From contig RAYE01000024.1 in the NCBI GenBank assembly GCA_003612285.1, positions 1 to 64,000 on the forward strand: a stretch of 64,000 nt of DNA, read 5' to 3'. The notes below the pieces were generated by a model, which ran no database searches, was not told the origin of the DNA, and was given only the letters and a program-made list of their open reading frames with translations. Source of the DNA: a bacterium D16-51 (GTDB taxonomy: Bacteria; Bacillota; Clostridia; Lachnospirales; Lachnospiraceae). The position numbers were made by a program, and so were the translations under genes. Shown one piece after another: positions 1 through 9,268 of this stretch. Every line of letters starts with the position of its first letter. Position 1 is the first letter of the stretch.

Positions 1-164
1 AAGATTCCGTGTTACAATGCTTATGTATTTGGATAACATAATAATCATTATGTTGCATGGGGACTGTCCGGCTGTGTTGGCATGCGCAGCCGGGGGCAGC
101 TCCAGTATATGGACAGAAATTGTAACGGAGGCAGTTTTTTGCCTGTTTAAAAGGAAGGAAGCTG

Positions 165-2747
165 GTGGTCAGGTTGGGAAATGTGGATGCTGTGCAGGTG
201 GGAGGTATGGCGGTTTCATCCCGGCAGGGGGTGGAACTGTGCAAGTCTGGCAGGGCAGCGCACCTAGTTTTGTTACCGCATAACCAGCGTGCATATGGCA
301 TGGCATGCCGCCTTTTAAAGGAGGAAGGCAGGGCGGCAGTTATCCACCCTACCGGGACGGGGAAGTCTTTTATTGCATTCCGGCTTGTGCTTGACAATCC
401 AGAGGCAGCGTTCCTCTGGCTGTCTCCAAGCAGCTATATTTTTCGGACACAGATGGAAAACCTGGGAAAGAGCCTGCTGCCTGGAAACCTTGTGGAAGAA
501 GCCCAAAAGGGAAGCCTGCTGTCAGGGGACTGCCAAAAAGGGAGCCATAAAAAAGGCACAGTGCAGGAAAAGGGGATGCTCCTGGAAGGGGTTGTGGGGA
601 ATACAGAGTTTATGACGTATTCCCAGCTGGCGCTTTCTGCGGGTTCGCTTTCAGAAAAGAAGCTGGATTATATTATCCTGGATGAATTTCACCGCTGCGG
701 CGCTGCAGAGTGGGGCAGGGGAGTGCAGGTGCTCCTTTCGGCACACCCCGGGGCAAAGGTTTTGGGGCTGTCAGCCACAAATATACGCTACCTGGACGGG
801 CAGAGGGACATGGCGGAAGAGCTTTTCCATGGCTGCATTGCCTCCAGGATGACGCTTGGCGGGGCGGTGGCAGAAAAAATCCTGCCGGCGCCGCTTTATG
901 TGGTTTCCATGTATTCTTATCAAAAGGAGCTGGTGCGCCTGGAAGGGCGCATAAAAAACGGCAGGGACTTCTCTTTAAGGAAGCAGAATGAGGATCTCCT
1001 GGAGAAGCTGCGCAGGAGCCTGGAGCAGGCGGACGGCCTGGATGCTGTTTTTGGGAGGCATATGGGAAATAAGGCCGGGAAGTATATTGTTTTTTGTTCC
1101 GGGAAAAGCCATATGGAAGAGATGGTTTCCAGAGCTGGTGAATGGTTCTGTCAGGTGGATAAAAATCCGCATATCTACTGCGTTTCCTGCGATAATCCGG
1201 GTGCAGGCGGGCAGTTTGGGGCATTCTGTACAGACAGCAGCAGGCACTTAAAGCTTTTATACTGCATTGGCATGCTTAATGAAGGCGTGCATGTGGAGGG
1301 CGTGGACGGTGTCATCCTGCTGCGGCCGACCATTTCGCCGACGCTGTATCTGCAGCAGGTCGGGCGTGCCCTTGCCGCCGGCAGGGGAAAGGGGAAACAG
1401 CCGGTTATCTTTGATATCGTCAATAATTTTGAAAGCCTTTCTTCGGCTGGGTTCCTGCAGGAGGAATTTGACAGGGCCGTGGCATGTCCCGGCCGGGCAG
1501 GAAAGGAAGGCACGGCGTATCGGAACCCGTTTCATGTGGTGGATGGGCTGCGTGACAGCCGGGAGCTTTTTAACGCCATAAACAGGAACCTGTCTTCCCC
1601 GTGGGAAGTGTATTTCCAGGAAGCGGAGAAATTTTATAAAAGGGAGGGGCACCTGGAGGTAAAGAAAAGGTATGTCACGGAAAATGGCCTAAGCCTTGGG
1701 GCATGGCTTTTAACACAGCGCAGGGTGCGCGCCGGAACCGTGGCCGGGGCATTGAGCGGCGGGCAGATAAAAAGACTGGACGCCATTGGGATGCGCTGGA
1801 AGGATAAAGGGACAGAGCAGTTTGAAAAAGGGCTTGCGGCGTTAACGGCATTTACAGAGGAAAACGGGCATGGGGACATGGGTGCGCATTATGTCACGGA
1901 AGATGGCTTCCCGCTTGGGAAGTGGCTCAGCAACATGCGCACAAAATATAAAAATGGCGGCCTGGAAGGTGAAGCTGTTAAAAAGCTGGAGAGAGCCGGA
2001 ATGGTCTGGGATGTCGGCGCGTACCGCTGGGAGATGTATTTTCAGGCGGCAGAGGAATATAAAAGGAAGTTTGGCTGTTTAGAAATCCCGGCCCACTATG
2101 TTACGGAAGACGGGAAAAAGCTTGGAATATGGCTGAATAACCAGAAAAGCTGTTACCGGAAAAAGTATGTGGGAACTTCCCCGGCCGTGAAAGGGACAGA
2201 AGCGGAAAAAGCCCCGGGGAATGGAAGAAAACCAGGGCAGGGGCTTACAAAAGAACAGGCACAGAAGCTGGAAGGGCTTGGCGTCTGCTGGAGAAATGGG
2301 AAGCAGTGCGACAGGGAGGAAAGCCTGCCTAAGGAAAAGGAAGACTCCTGGGAATGCCGCTGCAGGCTGGCAGAGACGTATTACAAAGAGCATGGAAATC
2401 TGGAGATTTCACAGCAGTATGTGACAGAGGACGGGATCTGGCTTGGAAAATGGCTGTACATACAGAGAATGCAGTATAAAAAGGGTGTTCTTGAGGGCTG
2501 GAAAAAAGAAGAGCTGGATAAGGCTGGGATATGCTGGGAATCTCCGGCGGAGCGGGCCTTTGAAAAAGGCTGCCAGGCTTTGGAGGAGTACTGTTCTTAC
2601 AATCAGCCAAAAGAAATTATAAAGACAGCTGTTATGCCGGACGGTTACCGTTTGGGCGAATGGATTTACCGGCAGAAGAGGAAGAAAAAGGCGGGAAAGC
2701 TGACAAAGGAACAGATAGAAAGGCTTGCTGCCCTTGGCGTGGAGTGA
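165..2747 (+). CDS. DEAD-like helicase with five C-terminal helicase-associated (HA) repeats
   Basis: Superfamily 2 nucleic-acid helicase, probably acting on DNA or RNA in the cytoplasm; substrate unknown. Seen: Walker A HPTGTGKS at residues 61-68, motif II DEFH at 173-176, motif III-like LSAT near 202, and a motif VI-like QQVGRALAAG near 396, where the usual last arginine is absent. From about residue 480 to the end are five repeats of 65-90 residues built round YVTEDG..LG.WL..QR, matching the helicase-associated domain (PF03457 type). The start is GTG with AAGGAAGG upstream; an in-frame ATG at 207 is possible but has a poorly spaced ribosome site. It lies just upstream of the polysaccharide locus and need not belong to it. 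Class is sure, role unknown. Confidence 0.85.
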   Translation: MVRLGNVDAVQVGGMAVSSRQGVELCKSGRAAHLVLLPHNQRAYGMACRLLKEEGRAAVIHPTGTGKSFIAFRLVLDNPEAAFLWLSPSSYIFRTQMENLGKSLLPGNLVEEAQKGSLLSGDCQKGSHKKGTVQEKGMLLEGVVGNTEFMTYSQLALSAGSLSEKKLDYIILDEFHRCGAAEWGRGVQVLLSAHPGAKVLGLSATNIRYLDGQRDMAEELFHGCIASRMTLGGAVAEKILPAPLYVVSMYSYQKELVRLEGRIKNGRDFSLRKQNEDLLEKLRRSLEQADGLDAVFGRHMGNKAGKYIVFCSGKSHMEEMVSRAGEWFCQVDKNPHIYCVSCDNPGAGGQFGAFCTDSSRHLKLLYCIGMLNEGVHVEGVDGVILLRPTISPTLYLQQVGRALAAGRGKGKQPVIFDIVNNFESLSSAGFLQEEFDRAVACPGRAGKEGTAYRNPFHVVDGLRDSRELFNAINRNLSSPWEVYFQEAEKFYKREGHLEVKKRYVTENGLSLGAWLLTQRRVRAGTVAGALSGGQIKRLDAIGMRWKDKGTEQFEKGLAALTAFTEENGHGDMGAHYVTEDGFPLGKWLSNMRTKYKNGGLEGEAVKKLERAGMVWDVGAYRWEMYFQAAEEYKRKFGCLEIPAHYVTEDGKKLGIWLNNQKSCYRKKYVGTSPAVKGTEAEKAPGNGRKPGQGLTKEQAQKLEGLGVCWRNGKQCDREESLPKEKEDSWECRCRLAETYYKEHGNLEISQQYVTEDGIWLGKWLYIQRMQYKKGVLEGWKKEELDKAGICWESPAERAFEKGCQALEEYCSYNQPKEIIKTAVMPDGYRLGEWIYRQKRKKKAGKLTKEQIERLAALGVE

Positions 2748-2805
2748 TGGCTTTGGGAAGTGTTAAAAAATGCAGGCTGACTGGGCAGGGGAAAGAAGGA
2801 GACAG

Positions 2806-3000
2806 ATGAGGGCTGATAAATGCAGGGCAGAGCCACGGCATGTTTCCGAAAAGGAACATTGCATTTTGTGCGGGAAGCTGACAGAGACAGCAAAAGACCA
2901 GCCGGTTTCAGAACGGGAGCATTACATAGAAGGCGCCGGACAGCTTTGCAGGGGATGTTTTAAGGAAATATATATGCCGCGGAATAATACTATACTGTAG
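2806..3000 (+). CDS. Small zinc-finger-like protein of unknown function
   Basis: A 64-residue protein with two CxxC pairs (CILCGK and QLCRGC) about 36 residues apart, which suggests one bound zinc ion. The ATG at 2806 is preferred over the ATG at 2770 because GAAGGAG sits five bases ahead of it. No family is recognised. It lies between the helicase and the first sugar transferase, on the same strand, and could be a small regulator or an accessory protein. Confidence 0.55.
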   Translation: MRADKCRAEPRHVSEKEHCILCGKLTETAKDQPVSEREHYIEGAGQLCRGCFKEIYMPRNNTIL

Positions 3001-3084
3001 TTTGCAGACTGGCATATTCCAGACGGCTGTTTTCCCTTTAGCAGCCCCGCAGGATAAAATACAGCTTAAACAGGGAGGAAAAAG

Positions 3085-4497
3085 ATGGAAGGCATAAAGC
3101 ACGATATCATTCTGCGTCTGGTTAAGATGCTGGATGCAGTTTTGGTTACCGTTCCTTTCGCCCTGGTATGGCTTTGTTATTACGCAGAAAGGACATGGGC
3201 GCCGTTTTACCGGAAAGGGAACTGGGCAGTTATAGGGCTGTACCTTTTGCTGTATGTAATGTTTGGGAAAGTATATGATGCTTTTTTAGTGTCCATGAAC
3301 CAGATGTTTGAGGCGGTGTACAGCCAGTCATTGGCAGCGCTGTTTTCTGATTCTGCCATGTATGTTGTGGGCTGGCTTTTAACAAAGCACCTGCCAAACC
3401 CTGTCCCCTTGTTTATCGTGTTTTTCTGTCAGGTTGTCTTTGCCGCTGTCTGGTATAAGTTTGCCAATAAATGGTATTACAAAGTATTTGCCCCCAAAAA
3501 ATCTGCTGTTATTTACGAAATGCGGAGTGGCTTGGAACGGCTTGTAGAGGAATATGGCATGGCAAAGAAGTTTGATATCCGTCTTACAAAAGAGGCGGGG
3601 GAATGTCTTAAAAATATCCGGATGCTGGATGGGATGGATGCCGTATTTTTAAGCGGGGTCCACAGCCATGACCGCAATATCATTTTGAAATACTGTGTGG
3701 AAAAAGGGATGGAAGTTTATGTGATTCCAAGGATTGGCGACACGATTATGAGCAGTGCAAAGCAGATGCACATGTTTCATTTGCCGATTTTGAAGACGGG
3801 CAGGTACAGCCCTTCCCCGGTGTATCTGGCGGCAAAAAGGCTTGTTGATTTAGTTTTTGCGTCAGCAGTCCTTATCCTGTCATTTCCGGTGTGGATTATT
3901 ATGGCGGCTGCAGTAAAAGCCGAAGATGGAGGGGATATCTTTTACCGTCAATGCCGTTTGACAAAGGATGGGAAAAAGTTTGATGTGTTAAAGTTTCGCA
4001 GTATGAAAATGGGCGCAGAAGAAGACGGCATTGCAAGGCTTTCTGCAGGCAGGGACGATAAAAGGTTAACGAAGGTGGGGCGTATTATCCGCAAAGTCCG
4101 TTTGGACGAGCTTCCACAGCTTCTGTGTATCTTAAAAGGGGACATGAGTATTGTCGGGCCAAGGCCGGAACGGCCGGAGATAGCAAAGCAGTATGAAGAA
4201 GAAATGCCGGAGTTCCGGTTAAGGCTGCAGGCAAAGGCGGGGCTGACAGGCTATGCGCAGGTCTATGGGAAGTATAATACGACGCCATATGATAAGCTGC
4301 AGATGGATTTGATGTACATTGCCCATCCAGGCATGGCGGAGGATTTCAGGATTATGCTCGCCACAGTAAAGATTCTGTTCATGGCAGAAAGTACCGAAGG
4401 GGTGGGAGAAGTGACAGAGAAGGGGCAGGAAAAGGATATGGCACCGGCATGGGCTGCATCTGCAGAACAGGGCAGGAGGGGGAAGGCAGATGGATGA
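3085..4497 (+). CDS. Polyprenyl-phosphate sugar phosphotransferase (WbaP/CpsE type), first of two
   Basis: Initiating membrane enzyme that moves a sugar-1-phosphate from a nucleotide sugar to undecaprenyl phosphate, starting a repeat unit for exported polysaccharide. Seen: about four N-terminal membrane segments (residues 10-130), a central cytosolic domain, one membrane stretch before the catalytic domain (VDLVFASAVLILSFPVWIIM), then the family motifs KFRSMKMG, DELPQLLCILKGDMSIVGPRP and GLTGYAQV. Full length for the family at 470 residues. GGGAGG precedes the ATG. The last residues are an extra charged, glycine-rich tail. It overlaps the next gene by 8 bases, so the two are translationally coupled. 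Sugar specificity cannot be read from the sequence. Confidence 0.92.
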   Translation: MEGIKHDIILRLVKMLDAVLVTVPFALVWLCYYAERTWAPFYRKGNWAVIGLYLLLYVMFGKVYDAFLVSMNQMFEAVYSQSLAALFSDSAMYVVGWLLTKHLPNPVPLFIVFFCQVVFAAVWYKFANKWYYKVFAPKKSAVIYEMRSGLERLVEEYGMAKKFDIRLTKEAGECLKNIRMLDGMDAVFLSGVHSHDRNIILKYCVEKGMEVYVIPRIGDTIMSSAKQMHMFHLPILKTGRYSPSPVYLAAKRLVDLVFASAVLILSFPVWIIMAAAVKAEDGGDIFYRQCRLTKDGKKFDVLKFRSMKMGAEEDGIARLSAGRDDKRLTKVGRIIRKVRLDELPQLLCILKGDMSIVGPRPERPEIAKQYEEEMPEFRLRLQAKAGLTGYAQVYGKYNTTPYDKLQMDLMYIAHPGMAEDFRIMLATVKILFMAESTEGVGEVTEKGQEKDMAPAWAASAEQGRRGKADG

Positions 4498-5275
4498 TAT
4501 AGGATTTGGGCTGGTCAGCGTAATTATGGCTGCATATAATGCAGAGAAAACAGTACGGCAGGCTGTCCTGTCAGCTCTGGGGCAGACCTACCGAAATTTG
4601 GAACTATTGGTTGTGGATGACTGTTCTACGGACGGCACTGTAGATATTGTTAGAAAATTAGCAGGAGAAGACAGGCGCATAAAGCTGTTTCGGAACAGGA
4701 AAAATAAAGGCGTTTCTTATGCCAGGAAATATGCATTGGAGAAAGCAGCGGGAAGCTGGGTTGCTATTTTAGACAGTGATGATGCATGGATGCCGGAAAA
4801 GCTGGAAAAACAGATTAGGTTCCAGAAAGAGCGGGATGCTGCACTGGTTTTTACTGGTTCTGCTTTTATGGATGCCGCAGGGAGAAAGCTTAAGTGGGAA
4901 CTTCATGTCCCAGAAGAACTTGGCTATAGGAAACTGTTAAAACAGAACCTTGTTTCCAATTCCTCTGTGCTGGTGAAGAAAAGCCTGTATGAAATGTTTT
5001 ATGTAAGGGATGACAGGATGCATGAGGATTTTGCAATATGGCTTGCGCTTACAAAGACAGGGATTTCCGCATATGGAATAGATGAGCCGCTGTTTATCTA
5101 TCGGCTGGCAGAATCTTCCAAATCAGGAAACAAACTGTATGCGGCAAAGATGAATTGGAATACATACCGATATGTAGGACTGGGTGTTTTCCAGGCTGGG
5201 TATTACATGGCATGGTATATGGTGAATGGTATTTTGAAATACAGGCATCTGAGGGAAGCATTCAGACAGCGGTAA
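4490..5275 (+). CDS. Glycosyltransferase family 2
   Basis: GT-A fold inverting glycosyltransferase that probably adds a sugar to the lipid-linked repeat unit on the inner face of the membrane. Seen: N-terminal VSVIMAAYNAEKTVRQAVLS, VVDDCSTDGT, and the DxD-type metal/nucleotide site in AILDSDDAW near residue 95. At 261 residues it is a compact, single-domain member without membrane anchors. It starts inside the end of the sugar transferase gene and is followed 19 bases later by another GT2. Donor and acceptor unknown. Confidence 0.9.
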   Translation: MDDIGFGLVSVIMAAYNAEKTVRQAVLSALGQTYRNLELLVVDDCSTDGTVDIVRKLAGEDRRIKLFRNRKNKGVSYARKYALEKAAGSWVAILDSDDAWMPEKLEKQIRFQKERDAALVFTGSAFMDAAGRKLKWELHVPEELGYRKLLKQNLVSNSSVLVKKSLYEMFYVRDDRMHEDFAIWLALTKTGISAYGIDEPLFIYRLAESSKSGNKLYAAKMNWNTYRYVGLGVFQAGYYMAWYMVNGILKYRHLREAFRQR

Positions 5276-5294
5276 AGATTGGGGAGATGTATCA

Positions 5295-6290
5295 ATGGAA
5301 AAGCTGCTTACAATCTTAGTTGCGGCATACAATGTAGAAAAATATATAGAAGAATGCCTTGCTTCATTTGTTGGCGCGGACATTGCGGGCGGCATTGAGG
5401 TATTAATCGTAAATGACGGCTCAACAGATCATACAGCCTGCATTGCCGCCAAATATGAAGAAAAATATCCGGGGATATTCCGGCTGGTAAACAAGGAAAA
5501 CGGAGGGCATGGGTCAACTGTAAATTATGGAATATCAGAAGCAAAGGGAAAGTATTTTAAGACTGTGGATGGGGATGACTGGGTAGATACTGCCGCATTA
5601 AGGGAACTGATAGGTTTTATAAAAGTTACGGATGCCGATGTGATTTCCACTGATTACCGATGGGTTGATGATAAGACGCATAAGAAAATAAAAGAGATCA
5701 AAAATGAATTTGCAGGTCTTAGATATAGGAAGAAATATATATTTGACAGTGTCTGCAGTGAAATATATATCAATATGCACGCTATGGCAATTAAAACAGA
5801 AATCCTGCAGAAAAATAAAATAAAACTGGACACACATTGTTTTTATGTAGATGCGGAATATGTTTTGCTGCCGGTGCCTTACATACATACGGTTGCTTTT
5901 TTGCCAAAACCTGTTTATATGTACCGGCTAGGGCTGCCAACGCAGAGCGTGGCTTTATTCAATATGCAGAAAAACTGCAAAGACCATGAAAAGGTGTTAA
6001 GAAGGGTGGTGCATCTGTATGATGGGAAGAAAAGCACATTAAGCAGGCCTAAGAAAGAATATCTTGAGAAGTCAATCGCTAAGCTTTTGACAAGCCAGAT
6101 AAAGATATATTTAAGCTACTCTCCAGGTAAGGAAAACAAAAGGAAAATTATAAGAATGGAAAACCTTGTGAAAAAGAAATATCCGCAGGTATATTTTAAA
6201 ATGACAAACAAAGCAGTCATTATGCTGCGGAGAAGTAATTATATGCTGTATGGCATTGCTTCCACGGTATTAAGGAACACAGTGGGATGA
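5295..6290 (+). CDS. Glycosyltransferase family 2
   Basis: Second GT2 enzyme of the first polysaccharide segment. Seen: LTILVAAYNVEKYIEECLAS at the N-terminus, LIVNDGSTDHT, and the DxD-like site in KTVDGDDWVDT near residue 95. The C-terminal 130 residues are basic and probably bind acceptor or membrane lipid. Length of 331 residues is normal for capsule GT2 proteins. GGGGAG lies shortly upstream of the ATG. The gene runs on into the second sugar phosphotransferase after 12 bases. Specificity unknown. Confidence 0.9.
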   Translation: MEKLLTILVAAYNVEKYIEECLASFVGADIAGGIEVLIVNDGSTDHTACIAAKYEEKYPGIFRLVNKENGGHGSTVNYGISEAKGKYFKTVDGDDWVDTAALRELIGFIKVTDADVISTDYRWVDDKTHKKIKEIKNEFAGLRYRKKYIFDSVCSEIYINMHAMAIKTEILQKNKIKLDTHCFYVDAEYVLLPVPYIHTVAFLPKPVYMYRLGLPTQSVALFNMQKNCKDHEKVLRRVVHLYDGKKSTLSRPKKEYLEKSIAKLLTSQIKIYLSYSPGKENKRKIIRMENLVKKKYPQVYFKMTNKAVIMLRRSNYMLYGIASTVLRNTVG

Positions 6291-6302
6291 AAGGGTATCA
6301 GT

Positions 6303-7715
6303 ATGAATCAGAGGATAAAGGCGCTGGCATCTTATCTTGTAATCCTGCTTGACATAGGCGTTATGCTGGCCGCATATTCCATTGCGAATATACTCAGGTT
6401 TCATACGCCAAGGGCAGGGGATATTGTATCAGATGCAGATTATGCAGCATTGCTGTGGTTTGTCATGCTTGCGTACATTGCCGTACAGATTTTTTTCAGG
6501 ACAAATACGGATTTCCTCACAAGGGACAGGGGGAAGGAAGCGTTTCTGGTATTAAAGCAGTACATAATCGTTTCTTTATGCGTAATGGCGTACTTTTATA
6601 TTATGAAGCTTGGGGAGGACTTTTCAAGGCTGCAGCTTGGCTACTTTTTTATGCTTTCTGTGCTGGGTACATATATAGAACATCTGTTATTTAAGAAAGC
6701 GTTCCGGATAAAATATATGACCACATATGCTGAAAAAGTAATTTTGATAACGGACAGCAGCCATGCCGGGAGTATTTTAGGGGAAATCAATAAAATTACT
6801 TACTTAAAGATAGAATATATTGCGCTTATTGATAAAAACATGCAGGGCAAAAAGATAGACGGGGTCCCTGTTGCAGCGGGCATGGACGATATGGAGGAAG
6901 TGCTTAAAAAAATTCCTGTTGACAGTGCTTTTATCCATATACCATACAGCTTCCATGAAACTGCAGGGCAGATTATGGGATGGCTTGGGGCGATGGGAAT
7001 CAAGATACATCTTAACCTTTGGGAATATGAGTATGATTTTGGTAAAAAGCAGTTTACAACCATAGGGAAATATGGCGTGCTGACATATGCAAACTATGAA
7101 TATGATATGCGTGACGTAGTGATAAAACGCATTATGGACATATGCAGCGGGGCTGTCTTATTCCTGTGTATGTGCATTGTGTTTCCGTTTGTAGCCGCAG
7201 GGACAGCTTTACAGTCACCAGGCCCCATTCTTTTTAAACAGACACGTATCGGAAAGAACGGGAGGAGGTTTGAAATATATAAATTCCGTTCTATGTATAT
7301 GGATGCAGAAGAGAAAAAAGCAGCCCTTATGGAAAAGAATGAAATGTGCAGTGATTTTATTTTTAAAATAAAAGATGACCCAAGGATATTCCCTTTGGGG
7401 AAACTGATGAGGAAGTTTAGCATAGATGAGCTTCCACAGGCAATCAATATATTAAAAGGTGAGATGAGCCTTGTGGGCACGCGCCCTCCGACAGAGTCAG
7501 AGTTTGAACTGTACAATTCATACCATAGGAGAAGGGTAAGCATAAAACCCGGATTAACAGGGCTGTGGCAGGTAAGCGGCAGGAGCAGCGTAACTGATTT
7601 TGATGAAATAGTCAGGTTAGATTGTGAATATATTGACAACTGGAACATTAGGTTAGATATTAAGATTATAGTAAAGACAGTCTGGGTTGTGCTGTTTGGG
7701 AAAGGTGCAGAGTAA
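6303..7715 (+). CDS. Polyprenyl-phosphate sugar phosphotransferase, second of two
   Basis: Same reaction type as the gene at 3085. Seen: four N-terminal membrane segments, a nucleotide-binding-like middle domain (VILITDSSHAG), a further hydrophobic stretch near residue 285, then the catalytic domain with KFRSMYMDAEE, SIDELPQAINILKGEMSLVG and PGLTGLWQVSGRSS. The middle domain makes it the longer exopolysaccharide type. It differs clearly from the 3085 enzyme in the SLVGTRPP motif (SIVGPRPE there), so the two are not recent duplicates. Two priming enzymes within 4 kb suggest either two polymers or two alternative first sugars. Confidence 0.92.
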   Translation: MNQRIKALASYLVILLDIGVMLAAYSIANILRFHTPRAGDIVSDADYAALLWFVMLAYIAVQIFFRTNTDFLTRDRGKEAFLVLKQYIIVSLCVMAYFYIMKLGEDFSRLQLGYFFMLSVLGTYIEHLLFKKAFRIKYMTTYAEKVILITDSSHAGSILGEINKITYLKIEYIALIDKNMQGKKIDGVPVAAGMDDMEEVLKKIPVDSAFIHIPYSFHETAGQIMGWLGAMGIKIHLNLWEYEYDFGKKQFTTIGKYGVLTYANYEYDMRDVVIKRIMDICSGAVLFLCMCIVFPFVAAGTALQSPGPILFKQTRIGKNGRRFEIYKFRSMYMDAEEKKAALMEKNEMCSDFIFKIKDDPRIFPLGKLMRKFSIDELPQAINILKGEMSLVGTRPPTESEFELYNSYHRRRVSIKPGLTGLWQVSGRSSVTDFDEIVRLDCEYIDNWNIRLDIKIIVKTVWVVLFGKGAE

Positions 7716-7790
7716 TTTTGCACTGGGAAAGAAGGGGAGAATGATGGATATGGTACTGGCTGGTATGGGAATGCCGGGAAAGGTGTAGGG

Positions 7791-9266
7791 GTGGCAGGGG
7801 AAAAAACGCTGGCATACAATGTGCTTCTGAATGGGTTATTCAAAGTGCTTTCGCTCATCTTCCCGGTGATAGCTTTCCCGTATGCATCAAGGGTGCTGTT
7901 GCCGGAAGGGATTGGGAAAGTATCCTTTGCAGCATCAGTGCTCGCTTATTTTACAATGCTTGCGCAGATGGGAGTGCCAACTTATGGGATACAGGCATGT
8001 GCCAGGGCCGCAGATAACAAAGAAGAATTAAGCAGGACAGTCCATGAACTCTGGCTGGTAAGCCTGGTTACAACGGGGCTTTCCTACAGCATCTTTTTTG
8101 TGCTTCTGTTTGCAGCCCCAAAATTACAAAGCGACAGGGGGCTGTTCCTTGCAATGGGCACAATGGTATTTTTGAAAGTGATTGGGTCTGAATGGCTGTA
8201 TCAGGCACTGGAACAGTATTCTTATCTTACAAAGACTTCCCTGGTATTTAAGGCAGCTGCCATACCAGCGCTGTTTATCATGGTCAGGGGCAGGCAGGAT
8301 TACATCTGCTATGGGATGCTGCTGGTTTTTGCATCCTATGCGCCGGGCATAATAAATTTTGTGCATGCGCGCAGATATATCTATGTTAAGTTTTTAGGGA
8401 ATTACCATATAAAGCGCCATGTAAAGCAGATTGTCATACTTTTTGCGGTTTCCTGTGCATCCATGGTTTATACAAATATGGACACTGTTATGCTTGGCAT
8501 GATAAAGGATGCAGAAGAAGTGGGGTACTATAACACAGCCGTGAATGTGAAAGACATCCTTGTAAGTCTTGTTACGGCGGCCGGAATGGCGCTTCTTCCA
8601 CGTATGTCATATTATGTAAAAAAAGGAATGGAAGAAAAATTTAAAGAAATTTACAAGAAAGCAGTCCATGTAATGCTGTGCGCGGCATTCCCGGTGGCAG
8701 TGTATTTTATTATTTTTGCGGAGGAAAGCATAGCCCTTATGGCAGGGCCAGCGTTTCTAAATTCGGTTCTTCCCATGCAGCTCATTATGCCAACGGTATT
8801 ATTGATTGGATTAACCAATATCATTGGGATACAGGTGTTTGTGGCAATGGGAAGAGAAAAAGACACACTGCATTCCGTTTTAGCGGGCATGGCCGCAGAC
8901 CTTGCCTTAAACAGTATCTTGATTCCGTTATATGGCGCGGCAGGCGCAGCCATAGGAACTCTCGTGGCAGAAATGGCAGTTTTCTTAGTACAGTATGGGT
9001 ACATAAAAGAGGCTGCAGGCAGGCTGTTTGAGGGCGTCTGTTGGAAGAAATTAATAAAAGCATGTTTTGCAGGGATGATTGCATCCTTTTGGATAAAGTA
9101 TTCGGATTTCCCGGCATCATTTACACTTATATTTTCTGTAATTCTTTTCTTTGGGGGCTATATCGGTATGCTTTTGCAGCAAAAAGAGCCGGTGGCAATA
9201 GAATTATTTTGCAGGGCAGGGGGAGTTTTAAAGAAAAGAAAAAAGAATGGGAAAGACGGGGTATAG
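7791..9266 (+). CDS. Oligosaccharide flippase (Wzx-like), first of two
   Basis: Membrane protein of the MOP exporter superfamily that would flip the lipid-linked repeat unit across the membrane. Seen: 491 residues, at least 12 hydrophobic segments, and an N-terminal region (NVLLNGLFKVLSLIFPVIAF, PYASRVLLPEGIGK) typical of Wzx/PST transporters. Start is GTG; AAAGGTG lies a few bases upstream, and no ATG in frame fits better. The end is only two bases from the next start. A second flippase at 25129 belongs to the AT-rich part of the locus. Confidence 0.9.
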   Translation: MAGEKTLAYNVLLNGLFKVLSLIFPVIAFPYASRVLLPEGIGKVSFAASVLAYFTMLAQMGVPTYGIQACARAADNKEELSRTVHELWLVSLVTTGLSYSIFFVLLFAAPKLQSDRGLFLAMGTMVFLKVIGSEWLYQALEQYSYLTKTSLVFKAAAIPALFIMVRGRQDYICYGMLLVFASYAPGIINFVHARRYIYVKFLGNYHIKRHVKQIVILFAVSCASMVYTNMDTVMLGMIKDAEEVGYYNTAVNVKDILVSLVTAAGMALLPRMSYYVKKGMEEKFKEIYKKAVHVMLCAAFPVAVYFIIFAEESIALMAGPAFLNSVLPMQLIMPTVLLIGLTNIIGIQVFVAMGREKDTLHSVLAGMAADLALNSILIPLYGAAGAAIGTLVAEMAVFLVQYGYIKEAAGRLFEGVCWKKLIKACFAGMIASFWIKYSDFPASFTLIFSVILFFGGYIGMLLQQKEPVAIELFCRAGGVLKKRKKNGKDGV

Positions 9267-9268
9267 AG

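Noticed and set aside
17-283. ORF of 88 codons at the left edge
   Set aside because: Low-complexity translation, no ribosome site, overlaps the helicase start in another frame.
9041-9268. Longer N-terminus for the Wzz-like gene
   Set aside because: It would overlap the flippase by over 200 bases and puts non-natural sequence before the first membrane segment.
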